Source: Kryptolebias marmoratus (taxonomy: Eukaryota > Chordata > Actinopteri > Cyprinodontiformes > Rivulidae). Taken from it: a stretch of 64,000 bases of DNA. Both the position numbers and the translations under genes were made by a program. Position 1 is the first letter of the stretch; every line of letters begins with the position of its first letter. The stretch covers positions 22,050,038 through 22,114,037 of the forward strand of contig NC_051431.1 in the NCBI RefSeq assembly GCF_001649575.2, given 5' to 3'. Below, one piece after another: positions 21,162 through 33,200 of the stretch. The notes under the pieces are model-generated. The model was given only the letters and a program-made list of their open reading frames with translations. It made no database searches and was not told the DNA's origin.

Positions 21162-24100
21162 GAAGTCCTGAAAGATTTTTCTCCACCTGTCCCAGGAAGG
21201 ATGTCGGACTGCAGCGGTCTGCTGACTCCAGAGAAGGAGCCAGGTATGGTCACCAAACAAACAAACAAACAAACAAACAAAGAAAAAAACTCTCTCTAAA
21301 TATTCCAGTGATGGACGATGGCCTTGTCTCCACTTTTAGAGTTTATAAGCTGATGTGTGTGCATGGGTGCAGTGGCTTTAGGATATTGACGACAAAAACA
21401 AAAGTTAAAGTGTGCCAGTTCAAATACCGCCTAAAATTCCAACATACATCAGCTTTGAACTGTATAAGAAGTGGAAGGGAGCTAAGGAACATTGAAGCTG
21501 CTGCCAGTGGCTCATTAGTGTCGCCATGGTAACCACACACCTGCCTCTGTCACTCCCTGACAGCACTCTTAACCCTCCCGTGGCCTTTGGGACAAACTGA
21601 CCTGAGGTTACACGGGCTTCTCTACCTCGATTCGTTTCTCTCTTTTGAGGGCTTCAGGACTAGAAAGTAAAACTTTAGTTTTTGGGGACTCGGGGAAGCT
21701 GAAACCATTACTGGATTGAACAAAAACTGGTGCTCGTCTTTTTTTTTTTTTTTTTTTTTTTTTTTGTGCAAAAGTATTTTTCCCAGGTGAGCTGTGACTG
21801 ATGCTACTTGAACACACACACACTGTCTATGGTTATTGCTGTGCAGTTGTGTGTAGATGGAAGCCTATGTTTTGTATCATTTTGAACGATCAACGCTTCT
21901 TCAACCAATTCGAGGAACTTTTTTGATCAGAGTAACTGACTGCGGCTGCCCCGTATCACTTCACGCTCCTCATCGTTTTTGGTCCCGCTGTTCCTTCCCA
22001 GTCTGTTTACCTGGAGCCGTGAACGCATTCTTGATTTCTTTTGCAAAACTGGGACCGCGGCAGGGATCCTCCATCCACCGGGCGAAGAACCGGTACTGGT
22101 AGCCTAACTGTCCCTGGATTGTGTAGTACCAAGTCGCACAGAAATGTGTAGAGCATTTCGTTTTGTAGAGTATTTTATTTTAAAAATTGAACGCTTTCGT
22201 TCCTACGTCTTGCCTGCGCTTCACTCAGTCCCAGTGTTCTTTCACAATTAGTTAAAAAAAAAAAAAACTTGGAGAACATCTTTTTCCCTACTTGTCCATT
22301 GTCCAAATTGTCTAGTATGAAACCTGTTCTTGATGCAAAAAAGGTCGAGGTTCACTGCTCTACGAGGCCAAACACATGGAAGTTACACGCAAGTCTGAAG
22401 CACAATTTGGCCAAATTTCTTCCCGTAGACTGCCTATTGGAGCACTTGCGGTGTGTCGTGAGTGAGGCTTTAGTTAAGTAGTAAAACTGTCCACGGGGCA
22501 ATGTTTTAGTTGTATTTTTACAGTGTTGTTATGCAGGAGAAATGACGAGTCAAAATGGCCCTTCGCTTCAGTTTTGAGGGGATAATTCTGAGCTCAGATC
22601 TGATGGAAGTCAATGAGAGTATCGGTGTGCGCATTCTGCGCTCCGAGGGGATGTGAGAGAAAACCACAAAGTCTTATTGCATCAAGAAACACACTGGGTG
22701 GAAGAAAATGTCCACGTTTTGCTTCATAAGAAGTGTGAACTCTTTTACCAATTGAGCTGCATGTTTTGATGTCATTTTTTTTTTCTTTTTTTTTTTTTTT
22801 TCGGTCTAGAAAGCTGCAACTTGCAGGAGGAGAAGTTGTTACAACTATAATTATGGGTGCTTCAATACTTTTGCTCTTTTATTAACAAAGTCAATAGGTT
22901 TATTTAATAATTGCTATTTTCTTATTTGTAAGCACCGGAAGGAAAAAGCTGATTTCAAACGGCCATAAATTCTTTTTTCGTACACCTTAGGTTGGAAGCT
23001 TTTGAGGCGTTTGACAAACTTGCGCTGTTTTTACAGAACTCAACCTACAGTTCTGTTAGACTAGACTTAAATCAAGTCACAGTACACTCTCTTCACAACA
23101 CCAATGGACTGCTATCTGTTGCTTTTCTGGTTTTCCTGCACTAAGATGCATAGTTTCTGACTCAGTAAAAATGGGATTATTATGATAATGCAAAATAAAT
23201 CAATCAGATTCCTGACCGACCTAACAGTATAATGGATAGAATCTAAATGTCAGTAGTATCTCCAGCTTCTGTACAAGTCTGTCTCATATTTGTTTAAGCA
23301 AATGGTTTTTTAAAACATGTTTTTGGTTATCAGTAACCATAATTTTTTTTTCTTTTTTTTTGCCAGTTCCTCTAAAGAGCATTGACGTTCAGCTGGAGGT
23401 GAGGGACCATGTAGCTACAGTGGTCTCCACTCTGAGCTACCAGAACAAGGAGGACAAACCACTAGAGGCTGTTTTTGTCTTCCCTCTGCCTGGAGATGCT
23501 GCTGTGTGTCATTTCAGTGCTGAGGTTGGACAGACCCACATTGTAGCTGAGGTGAAGGAGAAGCAGCAGGTGAGCTGGACAGAAAGGATTCCTCTCTAGA
23601 AAGGAGCTGAAACACAGTAAAGTGAACATTCCTGACATGTTTCATGTGGACCCCAGGCTCGGGAGGAGTACGATGATGCACTGAGCTCCGGTCAGCAGGC
23701 CTTCCTGTTGGAGGAGAGTGTGCAGAGTCCAGATATATTCTCTCTGAGTGTGGGCAGTCTGCCTCCAGGAGAGAGCGCCTCCATCAGGCTGGAGTACGTC
23801 ACTGAGCTGGCTGTGCAGGCGGATGACGGGCTGAGGTTCTGTCTGCCTGCTGTGCTCAACCCTCACTACCAACCTCAGGGTAGGAAACGCAGTCAGACAA
23901 GAAAAAATGTTGCAAAATACAGAAAAGTCCTGCTTTCCCAACGCTGAAAACCCAGGCTGTTCAAACACCTCTGGCTTTAAGCATTTGTTCAGAGGGGGGA
24001 ACACAGAAAGGGATGCCGCTGTTGCAACATTCAGGAAAACACACACACACACACACTCTCCAAAGTCAGATAATCAAGTCAAGTTGGAGCTTTATTTGCC

Positions 24101-25718
24101 CGAAGAAATATGAGTCATCTCCTATCTGTCTGTGATTGCCAAACATGCTTTCATAGTATCAACTTTAACCACTGTGACACACCTATGTGGGGCTGTGACT
24201 GAAGTGAGACAAAAGTTCAGTTTCTCTGGGGATTTCATATTTGGGTAACTTTTAGAACATGAAGAGGATGGATATGTTCCAAGTTGTGGCGTTCAAGTGT
24301 GATTACATAACATGCAAAGCATTTCCTGTTACTGCAAATTCTGCCTATTGTGATTTGGCGGAGGGGGAATATTTGCACAACACAGTGACACGAAGTTAAA
24401 TTGAGTTGTTATGTTCCTCTTTTCTCTTTAGAGTAGATTTACAGCATCGGAGGTTCAGTAGTGAAGTTTAAATTTGGAGAGTCTTCAAGGCTGAGTTAAA
24501 CGTGGTTGTTGTCTGTAACACTTTACACTCGTCTACATACTTTACCCATTCACTTATTGTTCAGTAACATTAATATATAAGCATGGTAGTCATTAATGAG
24601 ACCATCTTAACTACTTTTTACTGAACCATCATTTTTCCTCTCCATAAAATCAGCCTTTAGAACAGTTTTTCTGAATTTGCCTTGAATGTACTTAATGACA
24701 TGGTTAATTCTTATGTAACATAAAACACTTAATCACATGCATACGTAAAGCCCGAAGAATGTGCAGAACTTTACCATTAGTAGTTTGATAATGCAGAAAG
24801 ATCCCCAAATTTGGAGCCAAATTGTGCCTAGACTCTCGCTTTAAGCTCAAGCAGAAAACTCCTCTTGTTTTGTTGTATTACTAATTCACAAAGCTCATAT
24901 TTAGCAGAACTTTTTTGTGGTTCTAAGTAAGAAAACAACTTTTCTTTTACTAATAAATATGGTGAAATAGCAGCGATTTGAAGAAAACTCTTAATTAAGG
25001 GTCAATTAATTGTAGGCTTAATCATTCAGAAGTATTAACTGTATACATGGCATTAGTATGCAACTGATCAGTATATAAATAAGCAACTAGTTACTCTGTA
25101 AATTGTAGACTAATTCAAAGAGTGTAGTTTAGGAAGTGAAGCTCCTAGACCACATCTAGACCTGAAGTTCTTAATAGCGTGAATAATGTTGGTGTAAAAT
25201 NACCTCAGGGTAGGAAAACCTGCTGATGGATGGAGGCTGTCATGTTCACAGGAGACAATAGTCCTATTTGAGTCGTCCAGCCTCACAAATGTTCCCCTTT
25301 CAAACATAAACCAGGTGACTCCCAGTTGTCTCTGATGTTGTTTACAGGTAGTGAAGGCACCAGTGCCCAGGTGACCTCAGTTCCAGCCTCTCTGGTCCCC
25401 TACAGTCTGTCCTTTTCTGTCCAAGTGTCCTCTCCTCGTCCAGTCTCTAAAGTAGAGTCCAGCTGCTCCCTGGAGCCTCTTCAGTATCTCAACACTGATC
25501 AAACACAGGCCTCGGTGGGTAGAGTGCTCATGCTACTGCTGTGTGTGGTTGATACAAACAAGATAAATATCTTTATTTATATTTGTGTGTTTTTGAACTG
25601 CAGGTGAAGTTGGCTGCAGGACACAAGTTTGACAGAGACATTGAACTGCTGATTTATTACAAAGACGCCCACCAGCCCACTGCTGTGGTGGAGGCAGGAC
25701 AGGCCTCTGCCAAGACTG
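21162..25718 (+). CDS. vwa5a: vwa5a exons 2-6: VIT domain
   Basis: Exon 2 (21162-21243) carries a 39-nt leader and the first 14 codons. Exon 3 gives VPLKSIDVQLEVRDHVATVV and PLEAVFVFPLPGDAAVCHF; exon 4 gives QAFLLEESVQSPDIFSLSVG, LPPGESASIRLEYV and FCLPAVLNPHYQP. These are the hallmark strands of a vault/inter-alpha-trypsin (VIT) domain, a protein-interaction fold that precedes VWA in this family. Exons 5 and 6 add the connecting strands, ending with KLAAGHKFDRDIELLIYYK, a block very strongly conserved in VWA5A. Exon 4 and exon 5 are separated by an intron containing an isolated N at 25201. Confidence 0.92.
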
Positions 25719-27239
25719 GTGAGTGATTTAATATTTCCCTGTTAGGACATTACATTTAACCTCTCCTTTCAAATGTTAGGTGAAACTCCCAAAAACAGAT
25801 ATTTTAGGCTTTTTTAACATAAGTGAACAAGAAAACACTTCATTCTTTTCAAAGCGCTTATAAAGTAAGAAATATGTTTGTAAAAAAAACAAAAAACATT
25901 GTAGTCCTTTGATGCTTTTAAATAATAAAAGCAGTCAGTGCAGCTTTGCATTGCTCACTAAAAAAAACTGGATTAAGGTAGATTCACATGATTTTAGATG
26001 ATGACAGAACAAGGTACACCTCAATAATATATCATATAAAAATGTTCATTTATTTTAGTAATTCAATTTAAAAGGGAAACTCGTAGATTCCTTACACACA
26101 GAGTGATATGGTTCAAGCATCGATTTGATGATTGTGACTTACAGCTGATGAAAACCTACAATTCAGTTTCTCAGAAAATTTGAATATTACCTAAGACTAA
26201 TAGACTGAGAAGCTGTGGACTGTGGCTGGAGTCGGTGTTTCAAGAGTGGCCACCCACAGATGGATCCAGGACCTGGGAGATAGCTCACCCATTCTTTGTG
26301 TTTAGCCACTTGAACCAGACACAATGACAAAAACGACTAGTTCAATGTCCTCTTTTCAGATGAAAGTAAGTTTTACATTTCATTTGGAAACCAAGGAGGA
26401 AGCGTGGAGAGGCACAGAATCCGAACTGCTTGAGGTCCATTGTGAAGTTCCCTCAGTCTGTGATGGTTTGGGGTGCCATGTCATCTGCTGCTGTTGGTCC
26501 ACTGGGTTTTATAAAGTCCAACGACTTGGCACCTGCCCACACTGCTAAAAGTACCAATACTTGGTTTAATGTCCATGGTATCACTGTGCTTGACTGGCAG
26601 CAACTTGGCCTGACCTAAACCTCATTGAGTTAATGTGGGGTTTTGTCAAGAAGAAGACGAAAGACACCAGACCCAACGCCGCAGACAAGCTGAAGGCTGT
26701 TATCAAAGCAACCTGGACTTCCAACACCTCAGCAGGTCCACAGGCTGATGGCTTCCATGTCACGCCACAGTGATGCAGTAATTCATACAAAAGGAGACCA
26801 AAACCAAGTATTTAGTGCATATAATAAGCCAACCTTTTTGTGTTTTAAAAACATTTTTTTATTGGTCTTATGTAATATGATTTCCTGAGAAACTGAATTT
26901 TAGGTTGGCTATAGTCATCAAAATGAACAGAACTAAACATTTGAAACTGTAGGAGTTTCACTTGTTGAACTGATTTGGTGAAATAAAGTAACTTTATAAT
27001 GATATTCTAATTTATTGAGATGTACCTGCATGTAAGAGGAAGAACACACTGCTTCACACATCAGTACTTTTGATTTTTCCATTGTTGTCAGTACTACTAC
27101 ACATTGGGATTGGGTCTTGACTGTCTCTTTTTGACTGATTTCAATGAGGAAACATTAGAAATGGCAACAGGATGCGTTTCTCTTTAATACTTTGTTTTTT
27201 TGCTGCTCTTTGTGATGGCGTAGCACAAGCTTTGTGTGG

Positions 27240-27280
<41 letters not shown>

Positions 27281-30200
27281 AAGATTTATTAGGGGTTAAA
27301 GCCTTCTGTCTAAAAGCTAAAGGTGAACTGGATGTGTATGTGTCAACAAGATGATGATTCTCAGTACAGTAAAAATTGGTAAAAGGCCTGGTGAAAGCTC
27401 AAATTTAGGTGTAATTTAGATATTTAGAAGATGTATTATTTTAAATAGAGCTGTGTATGCAAACATAAAACCACCTTCAAGCACAGAGGAGTGGGGAATT
27501 TGGCAAAAAGACTTTGGGTAAAAAAAAAAAAAAGACATTCATTTTTGTCACTAGTAAATTAGTTGTTTAAAAAGTTAATTATTGTGATTTTGTTAAAAAT
27601 AATCACCTTTTATGTCACCACAGATTTCAAAAATATTTTAATGTATCTTTTTTTTTTAATTTACTGAAAGGCAACAAGGCGTTTGTTTGCTTTTTGACAC
27701 CATGTGTTGGTATAAATGTCAAACACGGTATTTGTCTTGGCCTTTGTCCTTTGTGTCAGGCACTCTGATGGGTGATCCAGTGGTGATGTTGAGCCTGTAC
27801 CCGGAGTTCTCCAACCCGGTGACGTCTTCGCTCGGCTCACATGGAGAGTTTGTGTTCCTGCTGGATCGATCGGGGAGTATGGATTTCCCTTTGTATTGTG
27901 AAAGTCATCAGAGTCGTATTGCCAGTGCCAGGGTAATCTTTTATGTGTAATAAATAGAATCTTGTGTTTTTACAGCGTCCCAGTCATGAAATGGTATTTA
28001 TTTATTTATTTTTCCTCTGTCTCTCTTTTGTTCAGGATACTCTACTGCTTCTGTTGAAGAGTTTACCGATGGGCTGCTATTTCAACATCTACAGCTTCGG
28101 GCACACTTACGAACACATCTTCCCGTAAGCTTTTGCACGCATATTTGCGCATTGGTTGCCTCCGACTGTGCAACAAGTGTGCGCACTAAAGTTTGTATCT
28201 TTTCCCAACAGTAAGAGTGTGAAGTACAGTCGGAAAACTTTGAAACAAGCTGTGAAAAAGGTTGAAGTGATGGACGCTAATCTGGGAGGGACGGAGATCC
28301 TGGAGCCTCTCCAACATATTTACAGACAGCCCTGTATTCCCAAGAAACCTAGACAGGTAATTAACACACACACGCACACACACACATACACACACACAGA
28401 GGCTGAAACAGATATAACAGTTTATTCACCAGTCAGTCATCAATGCAATTGCACCCACTTTCCTGCCCAGACATTTAAATCTAAATTACTTGAAGGGATA
28501 ATCCAGCCATTTTGAAGTGTGGTATATTGGAAACGTTATAAACAAATAATATTTGGCCTGTTGTAGATACCTATTTGCACAACTTCAGTTTAGAGAAACA
28601 GAGGTCAAATCTGACCCGATCGATGAGCGAACAATTCATTAGACCAGCTGTAGGCTGATTAAAGCCATCCTTGGCAGTGTTCTGAAAATATAGCTGTTTT
28701 TTGTTTGTTTTGGGCTAAATGTTTCAATTGACTATTTATCAGAATCCTTCTAAAAAAAAGTTAGTCAGTTTTGTCAGAGTTTGATTAATCAGATTGGATT
28801 ACCAGAAAGCTGCATCGTGAGTTTCTCTTTAAAGTTTGTTCTGATTGTTTTCAGAGTTGTTCGGACCCACTGTGGTCACTGTGAGCTATAATTGTGCTGT
28901 GTCAATCGCAGAATAACAGTCTGAGCAGCGTTATGTTATATTCATCTAATTAGAGATGTTCCGCTGTGCATCGTGTTGCACTGCGTTAAAATCTTTGGCC
29001 TTTGCTCAGACACAGAGCTCTGCGAAGTCACTCGTCCCTGTATTATATGCAAGTAAGCTTACCAAGAGATAATTCTACAAAAAAATGGGACTCTACTGAC
29101 TCTGAACTTTGTTAATGTCAAAATAATACCAGTTCAGACGTCTGAATGTGTTTTTTACAGAAACAGCTGCAGACCTGGTGATGTCCTGCTTGTTGCCAAC
29201 TGACATGCCTGCATGTGTATTTCTGTACAGATCGGATAATTGACATTATTTAGCTTCTTGCTAATTATCTAGTTAAGCTTAGCTCTTCTTGTTTTGAACA
29301 CCTTCTTCCTGACTCCATGGATTGAGCCAGTCATGTTTTGTGAGTCCAACCCCTCCGTCACACAAACACACACCCATCCATCCATCCATTGTCTTCCGAT
29401 TATCCGGGGTCGGGTCGCGGGGGCAGCAGCCTAAGCGGGGAGACCCAGACTTCCCTCTCCCCAGCCACTTGGGCCAGCTCCTGCGGGGGAACTCCAAGGC
29501 GTTCCCAGGCCAGCCGAGAAACATAGTTCCTCCAGCGTGTCCTGGGTCTTCCCCGGGGCCTCCTCCTGGTGGGACTTGCCTGGAATACCTCACCAGGGAG
29601 GCGTCCAGGCGTCTCACCCTATCTCTAAGGGAGAGCCTAGACACCCTGCGGAGAAAACTCATTTTAGCCGCTTGTATTCGCGATCTCGTTCTTTCGGTCA
29701 CTACCCAAAGCTCGTGACCATAGATGAGGGTAGGAACGTAGATCGACCGGTAAATCGAGAGCTTCGCTTTTTGGCTCAGCTCTCTCTTCACCATGACAGA
29801 TCGGTTCAGTGCCCGCTTCACTGCAGACGCCGAGTCTATATTATGAGTCAGATTGTGTCATTGATCATTGATGTGTCTTCTTTCATCAGGTAATAACGTA
29901 AAATGAATCTTTCTCATCCCCAGCTGTTTGTTTTTACCGATGGCGAGGTGTCTTCCACTAAAGCAATTCTAGATGAAGTGAAGAAAAACGCTGATTCGCA
30001 CAGGTGTGGCCAAAGTAACACAACTCGGCATCTTTCTGAAAGCGTTTCATGTTCTCCATGTCTTTTATAAATACAAAGAAAACCTGCATCTCTGTATTGT
30101 AGGTGTTTCTCTTTTGGGATTGGAGAAGGAGCCAGCTCTGCTCTGGTCAATGGGATGGCAAGGGAAGGAGGAGGTCACGCTCAGTTCATCACGGGAACTG

Positions 30201-33200
30201 AAAGGATGCAGCCAAAAGTAAGTTATGACAGAGATTTATTTTGGTCTGTTTGTTAAATTTGAAACTGTAAGTTTTAACTTTGGCCAGTTTTATCGTCTCC
30301 ATTAGGTGATGCAGTCTCTAAGATTCGCATTACAGCCACTTGTTGCTGACATCTCAGTCACATGGGATTTACCAAAGGGAGTGTCTGCCACCATCCTTTC
30401 TCCACCAATCACAGCAATTTTTCAGGGTCAGAGGTCACTGATTTACGCCCAGCTCACTGGAAAGGTAGGAGCTGTGCAAACCGAAACAAAGAATTGTCTC
30501 TCAATATGCTTTTCAGTCAGAATAACAAATTATCTGCTCGGCAATCGCAGAGTTCAGAGGCAGCACAGGGCTGTTTCACAATGAATTACACCGTAGCGGG
30601 TCATCCTTGTCAGAACCAGCTGCGCTTTAGTCTCCAGCCAGCAGAGGAGACCAGACAAGACACAGATCAGAAAGATCTGCCACATACTCGGTAATACACT
30701 TACAACTAAAGGGGCAAAAATGTGTTGCGGTACATGTCAAAGTGGATCTGTAATAATCACTCGTGCTTTCTTGTTTCCGTCCGCAGCTTCACCGTCCACA
30801 GACTGGCTGCACTCACTCAGATTCGCTCCCTGGAAATGGAGGAAATGAATAACTCAGAGCAATATACTAGAATAAAAACGAAGCTGGTTAATCTGAGTGT
30901 GCAGTCTGGAGTTGGCAGCATCTTCACTGCCTTCGTCGCTGTGGGCAAAAGCGATGGCAAAGTCGTACAGGGACCGCTGATCTACAGGGAGGATCCGAAC
31001 TACCGTGAGTCACTTCCATGTGTTTGATCGGAAAACAACACATTTTCTGCTGTGTTTTGTACTTTATGGTGCACAGAGCTAGTTTACAATTTAAAACAGT
31101 GCTGCTGTTTGTGCTGTTTTTCTTTCTTTTTTTACTGCAGCTTTGTTAAAATTCAGTTTGTCCTGTTTTTTTTTTAAATTTTTTGTTTTTTATTTTGCAC
31201 AGTTCCCTTGCTTCGTGGAGGTCTGTTGGGGTTATTTAAAGAAAGTACACCAAATGGTACGTAATGAAATCTAAATATTTGTTGTGTTTGTGGTTTTCTC
31301 TTCATATTTTTTTACTCATATGTACACCAGCAAAACAGGAATTGGGGTCTGTAAAAAAACAAGAAAAAACACTTAATTTCTCGGGTAAATGAGGGTCTGC
31401 TGGGTGTGAAATGGATAAATCTGTTATGAATCCAAATATCTGAAACACTTCTTGTCTCCACAGTTTTCAGACGTGCTTACTTGTCCCTGAGAAAAAGAAC
31501 TAGGACACATGGTAAGGAAACTATTGCAAAATCGTCTTGTTGCAGGGCATGGTTTTGGCCTGCAGGGTGTGCTGCAGGATAATGGTTTTGACTAGCCACT
31601 GTGTGATGTTGTGATTTTATTTTTACAAATTTGAAATTTCTAATAAAATGTCTTTTTGACTGCTTTTCTCTTCAGGAAGCACTATAAAGAAGAAACTAAC
31701 ATCAGGTAAGCAATTCTCCCTCCTTTTTTTTATTTTTTTAATTTTTTAGCTCAGTATGAAAATAGATAGGACTTTGTTTTAGCTGCTCAGTTTCTTTAGA
31801 AACACTGAGGACGACTTCACAGGAAAGAAGAAGGCAACATAAACGGCAAACTCTCTAAAAATTAGTTTACTATAACCTGCCTACAAGGGCAAAAGCGAAA
31901 AGATGTTTTTGCCTTTGCCTGAGCGTATGTCAGTGTGTTACTTGCCTTTAGTGTTAGCATAATATCTTGTGAACCAGTGGACAGATCTGAATGACACTCT
32001 CCGAAAGTAATTATTGGATAAACATCTACAAACTGATTAAATTCTGGAGTCGGTCACATATAAGGTGGTCGCCACCTTGGTAAACACAAAAATGAATGTC
32101 TCAGTCAGTTTTCCAGATATTGAGCTAAAATTTGGTGTGGTAGTAGCTGATACTTGTCCTCAACACATTCTCTAAGCGCTAATCGATCAAGCTAGATATG
32201 TTTTTAAAGACTTTGCCATTAACTGTCTGAGTCAACTGTCTGTCTGTTTTCTGAATGTTTCATTAAAATCCATCCATAACTCAGCCACTTTCACAGATAT
32301 TGAGCTAATATTTGTTGTGGTAGTGCCTGATAGTTATCCCAACATCTTTTCTTAAAGGGGTAGTTCAGTCAATTTTAAAGGGATGTTCTGTCTAATAGTA
32401 ATCAATAGGATCTTGTCAGCCGTGACATCAGTCATGGAGCATGAAGATTGAGTAAGAGGTCAGTTTTCATCCAGGCTAGGATAATGGCTAGCCAAATGAG
32501 TGCAAAGTTTTTATTGTTTTTTCAGGCTTACAAAATAACTCTCTTTCAAAAACGACATACCAACACAACATTAGCTAGCAGTAAACCTCTACACTTTTGC
32601 GTGACATCCATTGTTTAGTTTGCTGCTGTTTTCTCAACCCAACAACGTCCACGTTGCTACACAAATCCATGCTCGCTGTGGACGGATAGACCGTGTGTCT
32701 GCCGATGGCACTGAGCAAAACGGCACTTGCTGAGCAAATGACGCGCGAAGACTGGAGCAAAATCCAGGCGCCGCACTATTTTATTTCACCAGTTGAACAC
32801 TGAAGACCCAGTTCAGTCTACTTCGATCAGCTGACATTAAGATGCGTCTGCCAGTTGAACCCTTTGAAGCTTTCTCCTTACTCTGATCTGAGGTGTCGTT
32901 AATGAGCCATTTGTGCCGGCAGCTTTCCAGCACGGACCCTGTGGGTGCCAGTTTCATAAAAGTGCTCTCAAACTGATGGTTGCAAACGCAATAAAAACAG
33001 CTAGAAAGCATGAAGCTGAACACGTCTTACTGATTTATGGTTTTTTTGGCCAAGCCCCCCCCCNNNCCCCCCCCCCCCCCCCCCGCTGACTGCTGATCAA
33101 ATTGTCATCAAAGCATAAAGCATACAGCTTTGAAGAATCTAATACATGTAAGTTTCTAAAAAAAAAAAAAAGAATCTGTAATTAGTTAGTAGTTGATTTC

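Noticed and set aside
21608..21823. Two ORFs with lysine runs
   Set aside because: Produced by the poly(T) tract near 21739-21765 read on the minus strand.
23642..24052. 136-codon minus-strand ORF
   Set aside because: Lies antisense to vwa5a exon 4, whose sense reading matches the VIT domain; the reverse frame is a shadow.
33055..33084. Poly(C) tract as a possible i-motif/G-quadruplex regulatory site
   Set aside because: Contains Ns and lies mid-intron next to assembly uncertainty; its true sequence is unknown.
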